From assembly GCF_000143415.4 (NCBI RefSeq), contig NW_003314311.1, forward strand, positions 571,673-635,672: DNA of 64,000 nt, given 5' to 3'. The position numbers were made by a program, and so were the translations under genes. Source of the stretch: Selaginella moellendorffii (lineage: Eukaryota; Streptophyta; Lycopodiopsida; Selaginellales; Selaginellaceae). The notes beneath the pieces are model-generated. The model saw only the letters and a list, made by a program, of their open reading frames with translations, was not told the origin of the DNA and searched no databases. Positions 57,318 through 64,000 of this stretch are shown in pieces (within the stretch, counting starts at the first letter, position 1; each line of letters opens with the position of its first letter).

Positions 57318-58574
57318 CAACTAACACCCAAAGCTACTACTAATATATCAGCCTATTATCCTAAAGCTTTATCTATTCACCTTTATCTTTTGGGTAGTCT
57401 AAGACCACCTGTACTAGTCCCAAAGATTGGGCCATTTGTCCATGAGGGGCCATCCCATAAATACATTTTAGCATCCTTATGATGCCTAAAGATATAGGGA
57501 ACACCCTTCACTAATATCCCTTTTTCAATTCTTATTAAGTCCCTTTTTGTTCATGACTGTGCTTGCCAACACTACCACTAGGTTAGGGCTCAAAAGCCTA
57601 ACCATCCTATTGACCTCTAAGACTCCCTTACTATGTGACCATATCCTTGGTCACTACATAAGAAGATTTCTCCTCTTCTTTTCTACAATTTGGGGTTTTG
57701 GGACGACATTTCAAAATACCATAGCTACCTTTGGGTGCCCTAGCCATGTGGCTAGAGCAAGGTTTCAATGAGCCACACTAAATATCCAAGTAAATAGTGC
57801 CACCCAAACTTAGATTGAGAGTATCAACCATTCGATCTTTCAGGGAGCTAGAGTCAGCTCTTGAACACTTACTCCACTTGTCTGTCCATATTTAATCTAG
57901 TCTTGGATTCTTTAGTGGCTATATCATCACCCATCACATGGGTATAACCTTCCTTAGTCACACTAGCCTTTCCTAGCCTAGTTGATTCTACTAGAGTCCT
58001 CCCCTTACTAACCTTTTAGAGCTCACCAAACCCCCCAGAGTTTGGGAGACAATCGCTTTAGGCTTTCACCCTCGAACTCGAACTCGGACTTGGACTCGGA
58101 CTCAGACTCAGACTCGAACTCAGACTCAGACTCGGACCCAGTCTTAGTCCTGATTTTGATCCCTATATCAGACTCCATCTTGGACTCTATTTTGGACTCC
58201 TTCTCAAACTCCATCTCAAACTCTTTCTCAGACTCTTTCTCAGACTTTATTTCAAACTCCATCTTAGACTCTATCTCGAATTCCTTCATCTTGAATTCCT
58301 TCTCGGATTCCATATTAGACCCAGTCCCGACACTTCCATATGTCGTAACACTTGCTATGTGTCAATTCTTCTTGTATCCTTTTATAGAGACTCATTCATA
58401 GATTGCTTAATGTTCATTCCTTAAGCACTTTATTTGAAGTTTCACTCCCACTCTCAACTTTTCAAGTCAAAGTTTTTTATCCAAATGTGTTATGCTTGTT
58501 AAACTTCTATTTCAACCACTACCATATAGCATAGCTTCAGCTCCATTTTGGGGTTTAGGGATTTGTGTCTCACA
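57318..58574 (-). mobile_element. Truncated reverse LARD-type LTR
   Basis: Complement of the LARD LTR from its CTAACACCCAAAG region to its TGTGAGACAC start (GTGTCTCACA at 58565-58574). About 190 bp of the LTR 3' end is missing. A diverged TCGGACTCAGAC minisatellite is at about 58070-58320. Confidence 0.75.
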
Positions 58575-59201
58575 ATCATATGCTCAATAGTGGATATCAC
58601 AATTATAAGCACATCCTTGCCCTTGTCCTTGAACACAAGTAGCAGAAGCAACCTCACATTTTCGTGAGGTATCAATATAAGGCTATTGAACAACAATAAA
58701 ACATATACACAACCAACACATTTTCCAGAAGAATCAAATATATATATATATATATATTCTTCTATACCCACAAAAGATTTTCAAGCTTTCCCCAAACTTT
58801 TGCTCCAACTAATTTAGACCAAGTTCATACCCTCTAGGATGGAATAAACTCATCCTTCTTTATATTCCACTATCATATCAATCCAATAAAAAAGAAGGCT
58901 TCTTTTTTATTTTCCTCTAAGAGTTCTATAGATGTGTAAATTTATTCTAATTTTGACCACCTAAAACCTCTTTTTTCTATTATGTATCTTTGGAGTGTGT
59001 TACGTATGTGTTTTTGTTTTCCCCACTTCATGTTGATAAAAGAAAAATCTACTTCCTCTTCAATCAAGTGGTGTTTTAGCATTCTTGTTTAGAATGATTT
59101 TCTTGGATAATGGTTCCATATTTATGGTCAAGACATTTCATGTTTTCACATTTCAATTTGGGATACGTCCCATTTTCACAAGTGTTTATTATTTATAAAT
59201 A
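58575..59201. other. AT-rich spacer with TA microsatellite
   Basis: (TA)n at about 58738-58757. No gene recognised. Confidence 0.5.
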
Positions 59202-59760
59202 GATGGTTTGGTGGAACAACTCATTTGGACCTTCAAATGAATGATTACAAAGTACATGAACTTTCAACAATTAGATTGGGATGGTTATTTATTATTTCTT
59301 TGGCATGCATATGCTATAGAGGTATAAAATTTTGTTAGTGCTTCACCATATAAACTCCTATATGGTTATGATCTGATACTACCAATGAAGTTGAGTTTAA
59401 CTTCATAATTGCTATGAGTTGTTGATGTTAGGTCTTAAGATCAATATTTAACGAGCATTCTTCCACTAGGTTGAGTGGAGTTTGTTGAACACTTGGGTTG
59501 TGCACAAGTGGAACAACAATGACACTACAACCATTATAGGATATTCTATTATACTTAAATTTTATCTAGTTTTTAAATTTTTATTTACTTAAAAAAATTT
59601 ATCCAAATAATTTTAACATCTAAATTGTCTACTTTCCCAATCTTATTGTATGTGGTTTGTCTAAGGGGCCCCTTGCTAAGTGGAAGGGACCATATTAAGT
59701 GTTGCAAGAAGAAGTTGATAAGGTTTGGCATAATTTTTAATAGGTCAACCATCCAGAAAT
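59202..59760 (+). pseudogene. Ty3/gypsy-type integrase remnant
   Basis: A frame from 59202 reads DGLVEQLIWTFK, stop, MITKYMNFQQLDWDGYL, then a stop, then FVSASPYKLLYGYDLILP. This matches the integrase C-terminal half of Ty3/gypsy elements (TDG..ER.NRTL..M...Y; LL.GR...LP). A second in-frame piece near 59664 (GPLAKWKGPY, stop, VLQEEVDKVW) resembles the segment after integrase. Several stops show it is long dead. The rest of the element is not recognisable nearby. Confidence 0.6.
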
Positions 59761-59914
59761 TATACATGTGTAATAGCTAAAATGCTTCATACAAAGGAAT
59801 CAGTAACAACTAACACCACCTAAGATTTACTAATGTTTCCTCCTAATATTCCTTCAAATCCTAGCCCATCAATTAAAGATGCTTGACTACCTTCTATCCT
59901 TTTGAGAGGAGAGG

Positions 59915-60415
59915 TGTAAGCAAATAAATTTTCCATTTTACTTTAGTCACTTAACCACATTTTTAACCACTTGGAGGAGTCTCACTCACAACCTCCATAA
60001 GTTTTATTCTAGACTTGAGCCTTACTCGCCTCGAGAATGGCATCCTTACCACTCAACCTTTACACTTGGTCCAAGTGCTCCACGTATCTGATCTCATGAC
60101 CGACACCTAAAGGTACCACCGATATATCAACCTATTACACTAAGGCTGCATCTTCACCTTTGTCACAATGGTGATCCAACAATACCTATATCATAGTCCT
60201 ATTTCTCAAAGATTAGGCCATCTGTCCATGAGTGGTCATCCCAGATCCATTCCTTAACATCTTTAAGATGCTTGTAGACATGGGGAATAGCCTTCCCTAC
60301 TATCCCTTTTTCGGTCCTCACCAAATCCCTTCTTGTTTATGGCCATGTTTGCCAACACTGCCACTAGATCAAGGCCTACAGACCCGACCACTAAGGATTT
60401 CCTCACTATGTAACA
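59915..60415 (-). mobile_element. Partial LARD 3' LTR (reverse element)
   Basis: Starts TGTAAGCAAATAAATTTTCC and runs about 500 bp into the LTR before jumping to internal sequence at about 60416. The rest of the LTR and adjoining internal sequence (equivalent to roughly 46680-48534) is deleted. Confidence 0.7.
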
Positions 60416-62654
60416 TAGTTTTTTGCAAAAGCGTGAAAGTCCTTAATCATCAATTTTTGTTCAAAGGCATCTTTTTGAACATTCGGGGACTACTTCCTCA
60501 ACCTTGAGAGCATTGTTTCATGGCAAGCTTCAAGACCACACTTCTGTTGCGCCACTTTAATTTTGTGTGCTCTATGAACCATTTACACTTAGCTTTTTAG
60601 GTACTAATCTACTTAAAATTGTTTTTGGGAACCTTGAAGGGACTCTATCCTTTAGCTTGCTAAAGTTTCTTCTTTCACAAGTTTTCAAATTGCCATATAG
60701 TCTAATATGGACAATTTCATATTTTAAACTCTCCATGATATCACAATTGCTAATAACAATATGTTCGAACATCCATTTAATTCTCCACTCCCAACTTGCA
60801 TAACCACCCTTGGTTATACCTTTCAATTCCTTGGTTTAATTCTATCTCTTTATTACTTGCATTTAGCTTTACACGTTTCTTTTAGTTATTCTCCTCTAGA
60901 CTAGAAAGATAGCTTTACACTTTTTATCATGCCTTAACAAGTATTCTTAAGGATGAATTTACCTAATAGTCTAGGGAGTGGTTCCTCAATCCAAGTATCC
61001 TTACTTTATAATCCCACACACCAAGATTAACATTATTACTTATGGGCCTTTATATGCCTATCACTGGCCTTGCCAAAATCCCTTTTTTGGCTTTGTCCAA
61101 TTCGGATAAATGGATTTTTCCCGTCTCCACAACCTTAAACTTTGGATAACACCTCTTATTCATCATTCATTAAAGACTTAGTCCTTTGGGCCTTATCTAA
61201 CGCCTTAATGATATCAAACACCAATTCCTGGTGTTTTAAAATGTTTGGGTGTCCCATTGATGGCTTTATTTGACAATGAGCATTCCTTTATGACATTGAC
61301 TTATTATATCGCAACATAAATGATTTATCCCTCATAAGGGTATATCTAATTTTTTTATCCCAATAAAAAGTCTTGGGTAGTTACTTTTTACTAATTTAAT
61401 TAATTATTTTGCACCTTTTGCTTAGTTGTCTCGTAGTTGTCAAGTCTTACAACTCATTACTGGTGCTTCCATACCTCCATCATTATTTGGGTCACCACAC
61501 TCCAACCGCATGTCTTCTAGCTTTGGCTATGCCATTCCTATTTTCATTAGGATTCCTTTGGGAAGGGATTCTCATAAACCTACCAACTTGACCTCAAGGC
61601 ATCACACCTTGGCACATTTAGTGTTTCCACACCATCCGCTCCACGGGCCTACATTTATGACACTTCCTACTTATGTCTAGGTCTTTACCAAGACCAATAC
61701 AGTTATTTCTCATGCCAACTATCTGTTAACACTACACCATAATGTTCACACATAACTCTGTGCCAAAATTGTTTTCTTTTGAAGAACATCTTTCTCATGA
61801 CTTTAGTATGGCATATTCCACCATCAAATACTTGGATCTTATGATCCTCCCCATCCTTCGTGGGGCACAACACACCTTAGTCTAAATATTTCTATTAATC
61901 CTCTAGGACCATTCCTTGACTCCACTTGACTTTTTTTGACTTTGCTAATTCGATGACCCATAAGGTCCTAGCCTCTTGGCTATTTTGAGGTGTCAGTTCA
62001 TTAAAATATATCTTTTTATATCCATATCTTATTCACAAGGACCATCTTTGTAAGTGTTACTTTGACACTTGATTATTTTCCGTTCTCTTTGAGCTACTTT
62101 TGCCCCTTAGGATTATCTATCCATATGATGAGAATATTGACTCATCCTCTAAGTATACCCTAACTCCTTGGTTTGTTCCAGCATTTATAAAAGGTAACCC
62201 CAGCTATTATTTCAAGGACTTGTGTCCTCATCCGTATTTGACCTTTCACGGTCATTAATTTCGGTCTCAAATTCATGAGCACCAACCTTAACTATATGAG
62301 GATAATCTTATGACTCCTTTATTGTTTTAGAGTCTCTATCTTTCTCATGATCTTAACTATAGTTGTTTACCATAACTACATTAGCTAGTTTGCTAAGTCA
62401 AACGCTCTTCCCTCAACTCTCTAAAAAAAACTTTATATTATTTCCCAAGATCCCAAAGTTGTTACATTATTGCCCTTTACTATCCACCACCTCACCTACA
62501 AATTCACACATGAACTGTAGTGGAGAGCTATATTTTCCTGACCTACTACTCCTCAAGGATAAACCTACTTCTAGGACCTTCAAATGCCAACACTAGTGGT
62601 GATATACTTGACCACCAATAAAAATCAAACTAAGGAACAGATTTGATACCAAAA
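60416..62654 (-). mobile_element. LARD internal region, reverse, without element B
   Basis: Complementary to 46680-45575 and then to 32136-31004 without interruption. At about 61525-61560 it crosses the point where copy 2 of element B is inserted elsewhere, giving the unoccupied site (ATTCCTATTTTCATTAGGAT). The primer-binding site complement (TTTGATACCAAAAT) is at 62642-62655. Non-coding. Confidence 0.8.
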
Positions 62655-64000
62655 TATAAGCAACTAAATTTTCCATTCTACTTTAGTCAATTAACCACAC
62701 CTCCATGTAAGTGACTAATTTTTCCATTCTACTTTAGCCACTTAACCACACCTCTAACCACTTGGAGGAGTCTCACTCACAACCTCCATAAGTCCTATTT
62801 TGGACTTGGGTTTGCTAGCCCCGAGAATGGCATCCCCGCCACTCAACCTTTGCACTTGGTCCAAGTGTTCCACGTGTCCGATCCCATGACCGACACCCCA
62901 AGGTACCATTGATATATCAGCCTGTTACGCTAAGGCCATGCCCCTTCACCTTGGTCACACTAGTGGTCTAACACCACCTACATCATAGTCTTATCTCTCA
63001 AGGACTGGGCCATCCATCCATGAGTGATTATCCCAGATCCACTCCTTATCATCCTTAGGATGCCTGCAGATATGAGGAATAGCTTTCCCCAATATCCTTT
63101 TTTTAGTCCCCACCAAGTTTTTTTTTGCCCATGGCCGTGTTTGCCACCACTGCCACTGGATCGAGGCCCACAAGCCCAACCACTAAGTCCCACAGTCCTC
63201 TGGGACTTCATCACCACACAACTGTATCCTTGGTCTCTACCCTAGAGGACTACTCCTCTTCCTTTCCATAGTCTGGGCCTTTGGGACGACATTTCGGAAC
63301 ACCGTAGCCCTACACGAGCCTCATGGGTACTCTCCCCACCTTCTGCCTTTGGGTGCTCTAGCCATGGGCTTAGAGTGAGGTTCTATTGAGCCACACCAGG
63401 TATCCAAGTAGGTAGTGCCGCCCACACTTGGACTGGGAGCATCGGCCAGTCGATCTCCCGAGGGAACTAGAGCCGGCTCTTGAACACTTCACCAAGCTAT
63501 CCTGCTTGTCGGTCCATGTTCACTCTAGTCTTGGACTTCCCAATGGGCAGCTCATCACCCAACACTGGGTACAGCCTTCCTGGGCCAAACTGGCCTTTCC
63601 TGGCCAAACTGGCTCCACTGCAGTCCTCCCCGTTACTATACTTTTGGACCTCACCAAACCCCCCAGGGTCTGGGAAACGAATGCTTTGGGCTTTCACCCT
63701 CTCAGACTCAAACTTGGACTCAGACTCGAGCTCGGGCTCGGTCTTGGCCTCGGCCTCGGTCTCGGTCTCGGTCCCAATCTCGGTCTCGGTCTTGGTCTCG
63801 GTCCCGGTCTCGATGTCGACCTCGGACTCCATCTCGGGTCCCTTTCAGACTCCATCTCGGATTCCATCTCGGGTCCATCTCGGACTCCATCTCGGACTCC
63901 GTCTTGGTCCATCTCGGACTCCATCTCGGACTCCATCTCGGGTCCATCTCGGACTCCATCTCAGACAGCATCTCAGACTCCAACTCGGGTCCCTTTTTGG
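62655..64000 (-). mobile_element. LARD LTRs, reverse, continuing past the window
   Basis: 62655-62705 is the last ~50 bp of a reverse LTR (the 5' LTR of the reverse LARD). It is interrupted by another reverse LTR starting TGTAAGTGACTAAT at 62706 and continuing past 64000, with the usual TCGGACTCCATCTC minisatellite at 63700-63990. Confidence 0.75.

Overview
The window is plant (streptophyte) nuclear DNA made almost entirely of mobile elements nested in one another. The plant signs are TTTAGGG/CCCTAAA-type repeats, LTR retrotransposons primed with a TGGTATCAGAGC-like (initiator tRNA-Met) site, a BED-finger hAT transposase and spliced genes with GT-AG introns. Introns are very short (38-62 nt) and retroelements are deeply nested. 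No ordinary host gene, rRNA, tRNA or CRISPR array was recognised.

Layout. 1-1320: right end of a decayed hAT element. 2473-3114 and 56716-57317: two related LTR-like blocks that may bracket much of the rest. 3304-28925: element A, an ~11.7-kb MULE-like transposon with GAGCTC-rich terminal inverted repeats (TIRs). It encodes a GCM-like/SWIM transposase, a ParB-like plus DNA-methyltransferase-like gene, two CxxC...HC proteins and one small protein. Its transposase exon is split by element B copy 1 (11380-25259). 28972-50760: a miniature LTR element (TRIM) whose 5' LTR is split by a non-coding LTR element (LARD, 29152-50341), itself split by element B copy 2 (32141-45570, opposite orientation). 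50761-64000: solo and partial LARD LTRs, a decayed Ty3/gypsy integrase, and a reverse-oriented deleted LARD that keeps the unoccupied version of the copy 2 insertion site.

Element B is the most interesting object: ~13.4-13.9 kb, 24-bp TIRs (GCTCTATTTCGTTAAAGTG core), AAAT duplicated at both insertions. It carries (1) a ~1,026-aa DDE/D-like transposase candidate resembling plant DUF7869 proteins, (2) a spliced gene predicted to give ~1,637 aa that joins a ParB-like domain, a degenerate beta-class DNA methyltransferase fold, basic and acidic tracts and an FCP1-like HAD phosphatase domain, and (3) an 85-aa protein. About 24 copies of a 22-24-bp palindrome (ATGGCRTG, six bases, CAYGCCAT) are scattered through introns, spacers and even exons, and I did not find it outside element B. 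Copy 2 is open in all three genes. Copy 1 has four nonsense codons, all explained by C-to-T changes on one strand.

Elements A and B have unrelated TIRs and different transposases, yet share the ParB-methyltransferase architecture and the small protein. This suggests a transferable accessory module, with the element B palindromes as candidate recognition sites. Domain assignments are from motif reading only; no searches were run.
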